DNA of 64,000 bases from JAKPQE01 sp041397845 (GCA_041397845.1 JAWKVW010000005.1:1-64000); one strand, 5' to 3'. Positions 45,953 to 58,289 are shown, counted from the stretch's first letter. Notes: generated from the letters alone by a model not told the origin. Translations and numbers: made by a program.

Positions 45953-46510
45953 TCAGCTCTTCTTGCGGAAGGCGTCAAGCGAGACGACCGAAGCGGTGAC
46001 GTCGACCGGCTCGGCAGGGCTCTTTTCCCCGGCGCCCGCGTCGCCCTTCCCGGCTTCCGCATCATTGTCGGAGACTGCTTCCATCGCCTCCTCGATGGCG
46101 GCGACGGTCTCGGCGACTTCCTCGTCCTCTTCCTCGTCGGTATCAACGAGGCCGCCGGCGACCTCGAACTGCAGGCCGAACTGCACGGAGGGGTCAAAGA
46201 ATCCCTTGATGGCGCTGAACGGCACGACGAAGCGCTCCGGAATGCCGCTGAACGACAGGCCGACGGAGAACTGCTCTTCCTCGACCTCGAGGTCCCAGAA
46301 CTGATGCTGGAGGACGATGGTGATCTCCTCCGGGTACTGCGCCTTCATGCGCGGCGAAATGCTGACGCCGGGAGCCGTCGTGTCGATGGCGATGTAGAAA
46401 TGATGCTCGCCCGGCAGGCCGGCGCGCGCCACCTCGGTCAGAACCTTGCGAATGACGCCGCGCAGGGCTTCCTGAGCGAGCACGTCGTAGCGGATAAGGT
46501 CTTCCGACAT
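45953..46510 (-). CDS. sspB: ClpXP adaptor SspB
   Basis: A 185-residue protein of the alphaproteobacterial SspB family. The substrate-binding barrel (GEHHFYIAIDTTAPGVSI, EITIVLQHQFWDLEV) is followed by a long acidic linker (DTDEEEDEEVAE) and a basic ClpX-docking tail (VVSLDAFRKKS). It tethers ssrA-tagged proteins to ClpX. The ATG at 46510 with GAGGATG is chosen, since the longer frame has no family match. It lies directly downstream of ssrA on the same strand. Confidence 0.92.
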   Translation of the reverse strand: MSEDLIRYDVLAQEALRGVIRKVLTEVARAGLPGEHHFYIAIDTTAPGVSISPRMKAQYPEEITIVLQHQFWDLEVEEEQFSVGLSFSGIPERFVVPFSAIKGFFDPSVQFGLQFEVAGGLVDTDEEEDEEVAETVAAIEEAMEAVSDNDAEAGKGDAGAGEKSPAEPVDVTASVVSLDAFRKKS

Positions 46511-46586
46511 CAGCATCCTCACGCGGCCACGAATTTCTCCCCGGCCATCATCATGCGCGGGATCGCTCCCGCCTTCCCAATCCCCG

Positions 46587-46622
46587 AAACGAAAGTGGGG
46601 GCTTCTGTTGCCAGGTGCCCCC
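46587..46622 (-). terminator. terminator of ssrA
   Basis: On the minus strand GGGGGC (46617-46622) pairs with GCCCCC (46597-46602), followed by ACTTTCGTTT. It separates ssrA from sspB. Confidence 0.75.
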
Positions 46623-46922
46623 GAACCCCGCCTGACGGTGCTAACCGGCAGGACTTTGGATCGGTGTTTCAAACCGCATTACGCGGCCTGAGCAACCGGA
46701 GCATAGTTGTCGTTGGCAACTATAAGTTCGGCCCGATAACGGCGGAACCATGCCGGGCAAAAGTTCGACCTTTACACCCTCGTCGATCCTAGTTCGCCCC
46801 CGCCACAGCCCGCTTTCCTGCCAACTCATGAAAGCGGGTTCTGGTGGAGGCGCCGGGTACCGCCCCCGGGTCCGATAGGTTTATTCCGTCGACCGTTTAT
46901 CGCCATAGCCGGCTTGCGCCGG
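46587..46922 (-). ncRNA. ssrA: tmRNA, circularly permuted alphaproteobacterial type
   Basis: On the minus strand the acceptor piece comes first and ends in GGCGCCTCC-A-CCA (CCA at 46842-46844). Next is a processed loop with a CCCGCTTTC/GAAAGCGGG hairpin. The coding piece then begins GGGGGCG (46795-46801), which pairs with CGCCTCC of the acceptor piece. The tag codons (46679-46717) read ANDNYAPVAQAA and stop at TAA. The 5' end near 46922 is inferred from a TATATT -10 box at 46930-46935. The 3' end is set at the terminator hairpin. Confidence 0.93.
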
Positions 46923-46929
46923 CAGTCCG

Positions 46930-46958
46930 AATATAGGGGTGCGGTGTTCGAATTAAAA
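46930..46958 (-). promoter_or_regulatory. promoter of ssrA
   Basis: A good -10 TATATT (46930-46935) with a weak -35 (TTTTAA, 46953-46958) at 17 bp, just upstream of the acceptor-RNA 5' region. Confidence 0.5.
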
Positions 46959-46984
46959 GCCTTCACGCATCGACGGCGTGCCGA

Positions 46985-48424
46985 TCACATGAGGCCGAAC
47001 CACCAGGCGGCAAGGCCGAGGAAGGCGCAGAAACCGACGACGTCGGTCACCGTCGTGACGAAAACGGCCGAGGCGATCGCCGGGTCGACGCCGAACTTGT
47101 CGAGCGTCAGCGGCACCAGAATGCCGGCAAGACCGGCCATGACGAGGTTGATCACCATCGCCGTCGCGATGACGCCGCCAAGGTCGCCGTTGTGGAACCA
47201 GAAGGCGGCGATGAGGCCCATGATGACGGCGAAAAGGATACCGTTGACGAAGCCGACGAAGGTCTCGCGCATGACGACGCGCATGACGTTGTAGGTGTCG
47301 ATGTCGCGGGTCGCGAGAGCGCGCACGGCGACGGTCAGGGTCTGGGTGCCGGCGTTGCCGCCCATCGAGGCGACGATCGGCATCAGCACGGCGAGCGCCA
47401 CCATCTGCTCGATGGTGCCGTCGAAAAGGCCGATGACGGTGGAGGCGAGAATCGCCGTGCCGAGATTGACCAGCAGCCAGGTGAAGCGGCTGCGGGCCGT
47501 CTCGAAGACCGAGTCGGAGATTTCTTCGTCACCGACGCCCGACAGGGCGCGCATGTCTTCTTCGGCCTCTTCCTGGATGACGTCGACGACGTCGTCGATG
47601 GTGATGATGCCGACGAGGCGTTCGGAATCATCGGTCACGGCGGCGGACACGAGGTTGTAGTGCCCGAACATCCGGGCGACGTCTTCCTGGTCCTCGGCGG
47701 CGTGAACGACGTGGCGCGTCTCGTCCATGATTTCGGAGACGCGGGTCGGCCGCTTGGCACGCAGCAGGTGGTTCAGCGAGACGGTGCCGAGCAGGCGGAA
47801 GCCGGGGTCGACGACAAAAATCTCGTAAAACTCGTCGGGCAGATCTTCCGATTCGCGCATGTAGTCGATGGTCTGGCCGACGGACCAGAACGGCGGCACG
47901 GAGATGAACTCGGACGACATGCGTCGACCGGCCGATTCTTCCGGATAGTCGAGGCTGCGCTGCAGGGCGATTCGTTCGGCAGCAGGCATCTGCGCCAGAA
48001 TCTCGGCCTGCTCGGGCTCGTCGAGGTCCTCGAGAATGTAGACGGCGTCGTCCGACTCAAGCTCGCTGACGCCGGCGGCGACCACTTCGGACGGCAGCGT
48101 CTCGAGCAGTTTGACGCGCAGCGTCTCGTCGAGTTCGGTCAGGGCAGCAAAGTCGAAGTCGCTGCCGAGAATCTCGATAAGGCTGGCGCGGTCGGGCGCC
48201 TTCAGGGCTTCGATGAGGTCGGCGAGATCGGCTTCGTGCAGGTCTTCGGTGAGGCGCTTCAGCGCCTCGGCGTCGCCGCGATCGATTGCCTCGCTGACGG
48301 CATCAAGAAATACCTCGGAAATGCCGCCATGCTCTTCGTCATGGGTGGCGAGGTTTTCTTCCGCCACGGCGTCGATGGCGTCCCGGGTCTCGTCGAGCGT
48401 GTCGCCATTCCTTTCCTCGACCAT
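46985..48424 (-). CDS. mgtE: magnesium transporter MgtE
   Basis: A 479-residue Mg2+ channel. Domains in order: an acidic N domain, two CBS domains (SEIMDETRHVVHAAEDQE, VGIITIDDVVDVIQEEAEEDM), the plug helix and five membrane segments with the PIVASMGGNAGTQT signature. The gating sites for Mg2+ lie in the acidic N/CBS part. The ATG at 48424 with GAGGGGG upstream is chosen. The gene ends 27 bp from the putative ssrA -35 region. Confidence 0.95.
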   Translation of the reverse strand: MVEERNGDTLDETRDAIDAVAEENLATHDEEHGGISEVFLDAVSEAIDRGDAEALKRLTEDLHEADLADLIEALKAPDRASLIEILGSDFDFAALTELDETLRVKLLETLPSEVVAAGVSELESDDAVYILEDLDEPEQAEILAQMPAAERIALQRSLDYPEESAGRRMSSEFISVPPFWSVGQTIDYMRESEDLPDEFYEIFVVDPGFRLLGTVSLNHLLRAKRPTRVSEIMDETRHVVHAAEDQEDVARMFGHYNLVSAAVTDDSERLVGIITIDDVVDVIQEEAEEDMRALSGVGDEEISDSVFETARSRFTWLLVNLGTAILASTVIGLFDGTIEQMVALAVLMPIVASMGGNAGTQTLTVAVRALATRDIDTYNVMRVVMRETFVGFVNGILFAVIMGLIAAFWFHNGDLGGVIATAMVINLVMAGLAGILVPLTLDKFGVDPAIASAVFVTTVTDVVGFCAFLGLAAWWFGLM

Positions 48425-48572
48425 CGCCCGCCCCCTCAAAACACCTGCCAACGCGGAACGAAACTATCCTTTTCCAATGTGAAAGCAATGGGGCAATCGC
48501 GCCGGAAAGGGGACGGAAAAGCCTCTCCGGCGCGTCACAGAACCTTCATGCCGGCATGGTTTCATTGCCGGC

Positions 48573-49058
48573 ATGAATGTGTCTGAAAACGGCCCCGGAT
48601 ATTCGTTTGTCGACCGGCCGTTGCTGGTCTTCCTGCCGGCCGCGCTGTTCGCGGCCGGGGGCATCGCCTTTCTCATGCTCGGCTTCAGGGAGGCGGCGGG
48701 CGACGCGCCGGCGCTGACCGTTGCCGGCGTCACCGGCATGGCAATCGTGCTCCTTGCAGCGTCCGTCTGGATCGGGTCGCACGCCGAGGAAATCCGTGTC
48801 GACATCGACCCGGCGAGGCGGCGTGTGCGGCTGCAGGGGCGCCTGCTCTGGCGGCGGCGCGCGCACGTCTGGAGTTTTGCCGAGGTCGACGACGTCATTG
48901 CGGAAAAGCGCCGGGATGATGACGGCGACTGGATGTGGCGTCCGGCGCTGCTGCTGGCCGACGGCACGAGCGTGCCGATGATGGCGAACTGGCGCCATGA
49001 CGAGCAACTCGTCACGGCAGTTCGCCAATCGGCGCGGCAGGCTCTCGGAAAAGGCTGA
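48573..49058 (+). CDS. two-TM membrane protein of unknown function
   Basis: A 161-residue protein with two hydrophobic segments (LLVFLPAALFAAGGIAFLML, VAGVTGMAIVLLAASVWI) and a C-terminal domain that looks like a bacterial PH-like sandwich (IRVDIDPARRRVRLQGRLLWRRRAHV kept short here). I do not recognise a named family. The ATG is not preceded by a strong RBS (CATTGCCGGC). It diverges from mgtE and converges with the DUF2336 gene. Confidence 0.72.
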   Translation: MNVSENGPGYSFVDRPLLVFLPAALFAAGGIAFLMLGFREAAGDAPALTVAGVTGMAIVLLAASVWIGSHAEEIRVDIDPARRRVRLQGRLLWRRRAHVWSFAEVDDVIAEKRRDDDGDWMWRPALLLADGTSVPMMANWRHDEQLVTAVRQSARQALGKG

Positions 49059-49107
49059 ATTCAGACAAGCTTCCGGAGCAGAACCTCCGGAAGGCGGCGC
49101 CGGCCGG

Positions 49108-50196
49108 TCAACCGGCGTTGGCGGCGCGGCGCACCTTGAGGAAGCGGAAGGCGCGCTGGGCGTCGGCCTCGGAGAGCGCGGCGTACTGCTTTGCTTCCTT
49201 GCCGACCGCCGACTGCGGCAGGCGCAGTCGCTTGCGGCGCATCTCGGCGACCCGGAGGTAGGAGTCCTCGGACACGCCGAGCACCTTGCAGATCATGGCC
49301 AGCGGGCCGGGATCGTTGTTGAGGACGGCCTTGCCGACGCCGGCCTCGGGCACTTCGGCGAGCGAGGCGAGCGCCCAGCCGAGATCAAGCGCGCGATCCT
49401 GCCGGCAGATGAGATTGACGATGCTGTCGACGCGGCGCTTGCCGAGGCGCACTTCCTCGATCATCACGGAAACGCGGGCGCGCAGCGTCTCGCTTTCGGT
49501 GTTTTCCTGCTCGACGCGGGCAACCGCCGTCTTGGCGAGAACGGCGAGCGCCCGCTTGTCGATTTCCTTGCCTTCGTCTTCGAGGCGCTTCTTCAGCGCA
49601 TCGGACATGACGGACATGAGCTGGCTGCGGGCTTCCTCCGGCATGTCCTTACGGCCGGCGAGAATTTCCTGCAGGGTCTCGTCGCCATCCGCCTTGGTGG
49701 CGAGCGTCTGGAAGCCGTAGTCGGAAAACTGGGCGCCGGCGTTGCGGGACACCGACTGGAGCACGTTGGCCGAACCGCGATCGACGAGGACGTCGGTCAC
49801 CGAGGTCGAAAGCTCGGGACGCGTCGCAATCGCCATCATGTGCTCGTCGTTCTGCGACTGGGCAATCGCCACGAGATCGGCGTCGGTCAGCACCGATGAC
49901 TGGCGCAGGATCGGGCCGGCAACGGCGATATCGTCGGAGGCGAGCTTGACCACCGCCGCATGCGGCGCGTTCTCGTGCGGCGCCAGGCGCTCGGCGAGCT
50001 CGATGCGGCCTTCGATCGAGACCTGATCGACGACCTTGACGACGATTTCGCCATACAGCATCTCGGCCGCCTCGTCGGGATCGACGCCGTCGGTGAGGTA
50101 AAGATCGGTGAGGGCCCGAAGCAGATCGCGACGCCTGTCGCTGCTGTCCTCGCGCGCCAGAGACGTCAACTGGTCCAGAAGATTTGCGTTTTCCAT
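49108..50196 (-). CDS. DUF2336 protein
   Basis: A 362-residue cytoplasmic helical-repeat protein of the DUF2336 family, which is common in Alphaproteobacteria and has no established role. HEAT-like repeats with runs such as LADRFAPHENAP-like LAERLAPHENAPHAAV and VLTDADLVAIAQS are seen. The ATG at 50196 with GGAG upstream is preferred to 50247. A second DUF2336 gene starts at 63509, so this window holds two paralogues. Confidence 0.85.
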   Translation of the reverse strand: MENANLLDQLTSLAREDSSDRRRDLLRALTDLYLTDGVDPDEAAEMLYGEIVVKVVDQVSIEGRIELAERLAPHENAPHAAVVKLASDDIAVAGPILRQSSVLTDADLVAIAQSQNDEHMMAIATRPELSTSVTDVLVDRGSANVLQSVSRNAGAQFSDYGFQTLATKADGDETLQEILAGRKDMPEEARSQLMSVMSDALKKRLEDEGKEIDKRALAVLAKTAVARVEQENTESETLRARVSVMIEEVRLGKRRVDSIVNLICRQDRALDLGWALASLAEVPEAGVGKAVLNNDPGPLAMICKVLGVSEDSYLRVAEMRRKRLRLPQSAVGKEAKQYAALSEADAQRAFRFLKVRRAANAG

Positions 50197-50276
50197 GACT
50201 CCACTCGGCGCGTTCTCGACCTGCCGAGTGAAGCACGACTTTGCCAATATTGTCTTAAATCCGGAGGCGTCGACGT

Positions 50277-52944
<2,668 letters not shown>

Positions 52945-53076
52945 TTCTTCGAAATTCCTGCCTGTCGCCTGTGTTTCGCGCCACTGCCGGCGCGTTCGAA
53001 TTCCTGGGTATTCCGTGTTGAGGGACGCCCCTCTCGGAGGTTCCCCCATATGGAGGGTCACCCCTCACCTGGAGGG

Positions 53077-54152
53077 TCACCTCGCGATACAGAAGCTTTC
53101 GAGCCCGGAGAGGCAAGCCGGGAGGTTTTGCCTCCGATCACCGGCACCTTGCGGCGGCGCGAGGCCGGCGACGGCCTCAGCGATGGCGCGAATGTGGTCC
53201 GGCGTCGTGCCGCAACAGCCGCCGACGATGTTGACGAGGCCGGAGCGGGCGAACTCGCCGACGAGGTCGGCCATCGCCTCGGGGCTTTCGTCATATTCGC
53301 CGAACTCGTTCGGCAGGCCGGCATTGGGATAGGCGCAGACGAGCGTGTCGGCGACGCGGGAAAGCTCGGCGATGTGGGCGCGCATTTCCCGCGCCGAGGG
53401 CGCAGTTGAGGCCAATCGAGAACGGCCGGGCGGGCCAGCGAATACCAGAACGCCTTCGGGGGTCTGGCCGGACAGCGTGCGGCCGGAAAGGTCGGTGATC
53501 GTGCCGGAAATCATCAGTGGCAGGCGCCTGCCCTTCTCGGCGAACACCTCTTCGATGCCGAAGACGGCCGCCTTGGCGTTCAGCGTGTCGAACACGGTCT
53601 CGACCAGCAGCAGGTCGGCGCCGCCATCGATGAGGCCGCGGGCGGCCTCGGCATAGGCGATGCGCAGCTCGTCGAAGGTGATGGCGCGAAAGCCCGGATT
53701 GTTGACGTCCGGCGAGATCGAGGCAGTGCGGTTGGTCGGGCCGATGGCGCCGGCAACGAAGCGCGGCCGCGAGGGATCGCGCGCCTCGACGATCTCGCAG
53801 GCCTCGCGGGCGAGCCGCGCACCCTCGACATTCAGCTCATAGGCCAGCGCCTCCATGCCGTAATCGGCCTGGGCGATGGTCGTCGAGGAAAGGTGTTGGT
53901 CTCGAGGATATCGGCGCCGGCCTCGAGATACTCGACGTGGATGTCACGCACCGCCGCGCCGTTGGTCAGGTTCAGCAGGTCGTTGTTGCCCTTGACGTCC
54001 TGGCCCCAGTCGGCAAGCGCGCGCCGCGATAGCCCGCCTCGTCGAGCTTCAGGCGCTGGATCATCGTGCCCATGGCACCATCGAGGACGAGGATGCGCCC
54101 GGCGGCGCGCCCGCAGGCGCGCCTCGGTTTCGGATACTGCAAGTTCGGTCAT
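53077..54152 (-). pseudogene. methionine synthase, homocysteine-binding part (multiple indels)
   Basis: The homocysteine S-methyltransferase domain of MetH as its own ORF, ending SGLESFCIAR at 53077. Recognisable pieces are ILVLDGAMGTMIQRL (broken frame near 54105), LLNLTNGAAVRDIHVEYLEAGADILETNTF, AGAIGPTNRTASISPDV and the zinc Cys pair GGCCGTTPDH. I count at least six small indels: near 54105, 54030, 53893, 53455, 53412 and 53130. Some restore each other's frame. A 130-bp gap with GGAGGGTCACC repeats separates it from the second part. Whether the split is real must be tested, because so many errors lie here. Confidence 0.82.
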
Positions 54153-54208
54153 GTCGGCTCCTGATGAGCAGCGGAATGAACAGCGGCGGACGGCTGGCGC
54201 GCGGGTCG

Positions 54209-55105
54209 TCAGAGCGTTGCCGGCTTGACGCCGAGCAAACGGCAGATGGCATAAACGAGGTCGGCGCGGTTCATCGTGTAGAAGTGGAAGTCCTTGACGC
54301 CGTGGTTGACGAGGTCGAACACCTGTTCGGCGGCAAAGGCCGCGGCGATCAGTTTGCGCGTTTCGGCGTCGTCGTCGAGCCCCTCGAAGCGATCGGCGAG
54401 CCAGGCCGGCACCGAGGTGCCGCAGCGGCCGGCAAACGCCGCCGCCTGACGGAAGTTCACCACCGGCAGGATGCCCGGCACGATCGGAATGTCGATGCCG
54501 CGCGCCCGCACCTTGTCGACATAGCGATAGAAGCTCTCGTTGTTGAAAAAGAACTGGGTGATCGCCCGGCTGGCGCCGGCGTCGACCTTGGCCGCAAGCA
54601 TGTCGATATCGGCCTCGACGCTCGGCGATTCCGGGTGCTTTTCCGGATAAGCCGATACGGAGACTTCGAAATCGGCGATCCGGCGAATGCCGGCGGTCAG
54701 TTCGGCGGCGTTGGCATAGCCGCCCGGATGCGGCGTGTAGCAGGCGCCGACGCCCTCCGGCGGATCACCGCGCAGGGCAACGATATGGCGCACGCCGGCT
54801 GCATGATAGGCGCGGATGATCTCGTCGACCTCGTCGCGCGTCGCGGCAACGCAGGTCAGATGCGCGGCCGGCTTCAGGCTCGTCTCGGCGACGAGGCGGG
54901 CTACCGTCGAATGGGTGCGCTCGCGGGTCGAGCCGCCGGCGCCATAGGTGACCGAGACAAAATGCGGGGCGAGCGGCTCCAGCCGCCGGATCGACGCCCA
55001 GAGCGTTTCCTCCATCTTGTCGGTCTTTGGCGGAAAGAACTCGAACGAGATCGAAATCTCGGCGGATCGAAGCAGCGGATCGGCGCCGAGGCTGGCGACG
55101 GACAT
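54209..55105 (-). CDS. metF: 5,10-methylenetetrahydrofolate reductase
   Basis: A 298-residue FAD enzyme that makes 5-methyl-THF for methionine synthase. The N-terminal EFFPPKTDKMEETLW, FVSVTYGAGGSTRERT, LRGDPPEG and QFFFNNESFYRYVDK segments are typical. The ATG at 55105 follows AGGGAGA. It is upstream of metH (gap 56 bp) and downstream of the ArsR-methyltransferase regulator (gap 103 bp) on the same strand, forming a methionine regulon. Confidence 0.97.
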   Translation of the reverse strand: MSVASLGADPLLRSAEISISFEFFPPKTDKMEETLWASIRRLEPLAPHFVSVTYGAGGSTRERTHSTVARLVAETSLKPAAHLTCVAATRDEVDEIIRAYHAAGVRHIVALRGDPPEGVGACYTPHPGGYANAAELTAGIRRIADFEVSVSAYPEKHPESPSVEADIDMLAAKVDAGASRAITQFFFNNESFYRYVDKVRARGIDIPIVPGILPVVNFRQAAAFAGRCGTSVPAWLADRFEGLDDDAETRKLIAAAFAAEQVFDLVNHGVKDFHFYTMNRADLVYAICRLLGVKPATL

Positions 55106-55208
55106 TGACAATCTCCCTTTGACCGGATTTCAAGCGCGCCCTGAAGCAGCGCTCCAATAATCCGAAATTTCAATATATTGCTGTATTTTTCTGAAGCGTT
55201 ACATGAGT

Positions 55209-56216
55209 TCAGCCGACGGCTGCGAGCGACGTCCTCGCAATATCGTCGGCGATCAGCATCCGGCGATCGCGGCCGAGCCAGACGGTCACCGTCAGCCCGT
55301 CGTCGGCACTGCCCGGCTCGGCCAGATCGAGTGCCGAGGCGACATCGATGCCGGCGGCGGCAAGCCAGCCCGCCATCTGCTCATGCGAGAATCCGAGGCG
55401 CCGGTGGGCATGTTCCTCGCGCAGGAATTCGAGCCGATGCGGAGCGAAGTCGACGACCAGCAGGCGACCGCCGGCCTTGACCAGACGGGCCGCTTCGGCG
55501 ATGGCGCGACCCGGATCATCGAGGTAGTGCAGCACCTGATGCAGGACAACGACGTCGAAGGTCTGGCCGTTCAGCGGCGGATGGAACAGGTCGCCATGCT
55601 GGACGCGGGCATGGGTGATGCCGGCCTTCGACAGGTTGGCGCGCGCGACCGCGAGCATGTCGGGGCTGGCGTCGATGCCGACAGCGCGACCATAGAGCGG
55701 GGCAAGCACCTCGAGCATGCGGCCGGTGCCGGTGCCGAGATCGAGCAGAGAGCCGAACGGCCGCTCGCCGATCGCCTTGCCGATGGCGGCCTCGACGGCA
55801 GCCTCGGAGACATGGAGCGTGCGCAGGCGGTCCCATTCGGCGGCGTTGGCGGCGAAATAGGCGGCGGCGGCCTTGGCCTGCGCGGCCTTGACCTCGAGAT
55901 AGCGCTCCTCGTCGCGCTTCAGCACTTCGTCGTCATGGTCGACGAGGTCAAGTACGGAGCGCACGAGCGCCGCCTCGCCGCCCTCCCCGGCCAGCCGGTA
56001 ATAGGCCCAGGCGCCCTCCGGATAACGCTCGACGAGACCGGCGTCGGTCAGGAGCTTCAGGTGGCGGGAAATGCGCGGCTGGCTCTGGCCGAGCACGGCC
56101 GTCAGATCCTTCACCGTCGCCTCGCCCCGCTGCAGGAGCGCGACGAGACGCAGACGCGTCGGCTCGCCGGCCGCGCGCAGCGCCTGAAGGGCATTTGCAA
56201 ATCCGATCGCCGCCAT
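55209..56216 (-). CDS. ArsR-family regulator fused to a SAM-dependent methyltransferase domain
   Basis: A 335-residue fusion. Residues 1-90 are an ArsR winged helix (RLRLVALLQRGEATVKDLTAVLGQSQPRISRHLKLL). Residues about 130-270 form a class I methyltransferase (LLDLGTGTGRMLEVLAP, DVVVLHQVLHYLDDP). No metal-binding CVC site is present. This architecture beside metF-metH fits SahR-type regulators that sense S-adenosylhomocysteine or SAM. The ATG at 56216 is preferred for its GGGACGG leader; 56240 is the alternative. Its promoter carries the dyad listed next. Confidence 0.88.
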   Translation of the reverse strand: MAAIGFANALQALRAAGEPTRLRLVALLQRGEATVKDLTAVLGQSQPRISRHLKLLTDAGLVERYPEGAWAYYRLAGEGGEAALVRSVLDLVDHDDEVLKRDEERYLEVKAAQAKAAAAYFAANAAEWDRLRTLHVSEAAVEAAIGKAIGERPFGSLLDLGTGTGRMLEVLAPLYGRAVGIDASPDMLAVARANLSKAGITHARVQHGDLFHPPLNGQTFDVVVLHQVLHYLDDPGRAIAEAARLVKAGGRLLVVDFAPHRLEFLREEHAHRRLGFSHEQMAGWLAAAGIDVASALDLAEPGSADDGLTVTVWLGRDRRMLIADDIARTSLAAVG

Positions 56217-56245
56217 GTGCCGTCCCGCGTCGCCATGCATTCAAG

Positions 56246-56263
56246 ACATAAAGATATGTTTAT
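56246..56263. promoter_or_regulatory. operator dyad upstream of the ArsR-MT/metF/metH operon
   Basis: ACATA-AAGA-TATGT (56246-56259) overlaps a second inverted repeat ATAAA-GATATG-TTTAT (56248-56263). It lies about 30 bp upstream of the regulator start, where an ArsR-type repressor would bind. Its size and AT-rich core fit an ArsR operator. Confidence 0.55.
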
Positions 56264-56443
56264 ACGGATGATGCGCAAGGGCGTCAAGCATGACGATCGG
56301 GCCGGACCATCGTCGTGACGGGCCGTCGCGGGGTATTCCCGCCCTTGCCCGTGCTGCCCTTCTCCCTTAAGTAAGCGCCAACCTTTCCACCAAACTTCCC
56401 CCAGTTTTGCGGGTGCCCTTCAAGGGGTGTCAGGAGAAACGCC

Positions 56444-58096
56444 ATGGCGCGTCAGTTCATCTACCACATGCGCGGCCTGACCAAGGCCTATCAGGGCGGC
56501 AAGAAGGTGCTCGACAACATCAATCTGTCGTTCTACCCGGACGCCAAGATCGGCGTGCTCGGCCCGAACGGCTCGGGCAAGTCGACGCTGCTGAAGATCA
56601 TGGCCGGCATGGACACCGAGTACACCGGCGACGGCTGGGTGGCCGAGGGCGCCACGGTCGGCTATCTGGCACAGGAGCCGGAGCTCGATCCGACCCGCTC
56701 GGTGCTCGACAACGTCATGGACGGCGTTGCCAAGAAGAAAGCGATCATCGACCGCTACAACGAGCTGATGATGAACTACTCCGACGAGACGGCGGAGGAA
56801 GCGGCCCAGCTCCAGGACGAGATCGATTCGAAGAACCTCTGGGACCTCGATACCCAGGTCGAGCAGTCGATGGACGCACTCGGCTGCCCGGCGGGCGACG
56901 CGGACGTCGCCAAGCTTTCGGGCGGTGAGAAGCGCCGCATCGCGCTGTGCCGGCTGCTGCTCGAGCAGCCCGACCTGCTGCTCCTCGACGAGCCGACCAA
57001 CCATCTCGACGCCGAGACGGTCAACTGGCTCGAGGCGCACCTTCGTGACTATCCGGGCGCGATCCTGATTGTCACCCACGACCGCTACTTCCTCGACAAT
57101 GTCACCGGCTGGATTCTCGAGCTCGATCGCGGTCGCGGCATTCCTTATGAGGGCAACTACTCGGCCTATCTGGAAGCCAAGGCGAAGCGTCTCGAGCAGG
57201 AAGGCCGCGAGGAAGCGGCCCGCCAGCGCGCCCTGTCGCGCGAGCGCGAGTGGATTGCCTCCTCGCCGCGCGCCCGTCAGGCAAAGTCAAAGGCCCGTAT
57301 CAGCGCCTACGACGAGCTGCTGAAGCGCAACGAGGAGCGCGCGCCCGGCACGGCGCAGATCGTCATTCCGGCCGGCCCGCGCCTTGGCGACGTCGTCATC
57401 GAGGCCGACAACATCTCCAAGGGCTATGGCGACCGGCTGCTGATCGACGACCTGTCGTTCAAGCTGCCGCCGGGCGGCATTGTCGGCGTCATCGGCCCGA
57501 ACGGCGCAGGCAAGTCGACGCTGTTCCGCATGATTACCGGTCAGGAGGCGGCAGACGGCGGCTCCGTTCGTCTCGGCGACACGGTGAAGCTCGGCTATGT
57601 CGACCAGAGCCGCGACGACATGGACCCCAAGAAGAACGTCTGGGAGGAAATCTCCGGCGGCAACGACGTCATCCTTCTTGGCAAGCGCGAGGTCAATTCG
57701 CGCGCCTATGTTTCGGCGTTCAACTTCAAGGGCGGCGACCAGCAGAAGAAGGTCGGCGGCCTTTCGGGCGGCGAGCGCAATCGCGTCCACCTTGCCAAGA
57801 TGCTGAAGTCCGGCGCCAACGTTCTCCTGCTCGACGAGCCGACCAACGACCTCGATACCGAGACGCTCGGCGCCCTCGAGGATGCGCTGGAGGATTTCGC
57901 CGGCTGCGCCGTCGTCATCAGCCATGACCGCATGTTCCTCGACCGGCTGGCGACGCACATCCTCGCCTTCGAGGGCGACAGCCACGTCGAGTGGTTCGAG
58001 GGCAATTTCGAGGCCTACGAGGAAGACAAGAAGCGCCGCCTCGGCGCGGACGCCGCCCAGCCGCATCGCATCAAGTACAAGAAGTTCACGCGCTGA
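56444..58096 (+). CDS. ettA: energy-dependent translational throttle protein
   Basis: A 550-residue ABC-F ATPase that binds the ribosomal E site and slows initiation complexes when ATP is low. Two ABC cassettes: first Walker A GPNGSGKST, signature LSGGEKRRIAL, Walker B LLLLDEPTNHLD; second GPNGAGKST, LSGGERNRVHL, LLLDEPTNDLD. The interdomain P-site tRNA motif helix carries REREWIASSPRARQAKSKAR. The N-terminal YHMRGLTKAY and the C-terminal HRIKYKKFTR fit EttA. No membrane part. Confidence 0.97.
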   Translation: MARQFIYHMRGLTKAYQGGKKVLDNINLSFYPDAKIGVLGPNGSGKSTLLKIMAGMDTEYTGDGWVAEGATVGYLAQEPELDPTRSVLDNVMDGVAKKKAIIDRYNELMMNYSDETAEEAAQLQDEIDSKNLWDLDTQVEQSMDALGCPAGDADVAKLSGGEKRRIALCRLLLEQPDLLLLDEPTNHLDAETVNWLEAHLRDYPGAILIVTHDRYFLDNVTGWILELDRGRGIPYEGNYSAYLEAKAKRLEQEGREEAARQRALSREREWIASSPRARQAKSKARISAYDELLKRNEERAPGTAQIVIPAGPRLGDVVIEADNISKGYGDRLLIDDLSFKLPPGGIVGVIGPNGAGKSTLFRMITGQEAADGGSVRLGDTVKLGYVDQSRDDMDPKKNVWEEISGGNDVILLGKREVNSRAYVSAFNFKGGDQQKKVGGLSGGERNRVHLAKMLKSGANVLLLDEPTNDLDTETLGALEDALEDFAGCAVVISHDRMFLDRLATHILAFEGDSHVEWFEGNFEAYEEDKKRRLGADAAQPHRIKYKKFTR

Positions 58097-58289
58097 CCCA
58101 GCCGGGGCGCTGCCCCATTCTTCCTGCGTTTTCTGCAGCGGCACGAGCCGACCTCCGTGCCGTTTGTCGCGTCGGGCCGGGCCTGCCCAACGTGCGCCGG
58201 CAGCCCGCGGACATTGCAGGCACGGCCGTCATCCTGACCAGCTTGAACAGCGCGTCTGCTTCCTGCCGTACTCCGCTTCATGCCGTCCC

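Noticed and set aside
55106..55208. SAM riboswitch upstream of metF
   Set aside because: The 103-bp gap shows no SAM-I or SAM-II-like conserved core by eye, and a protein regulator is already encoded upstream.
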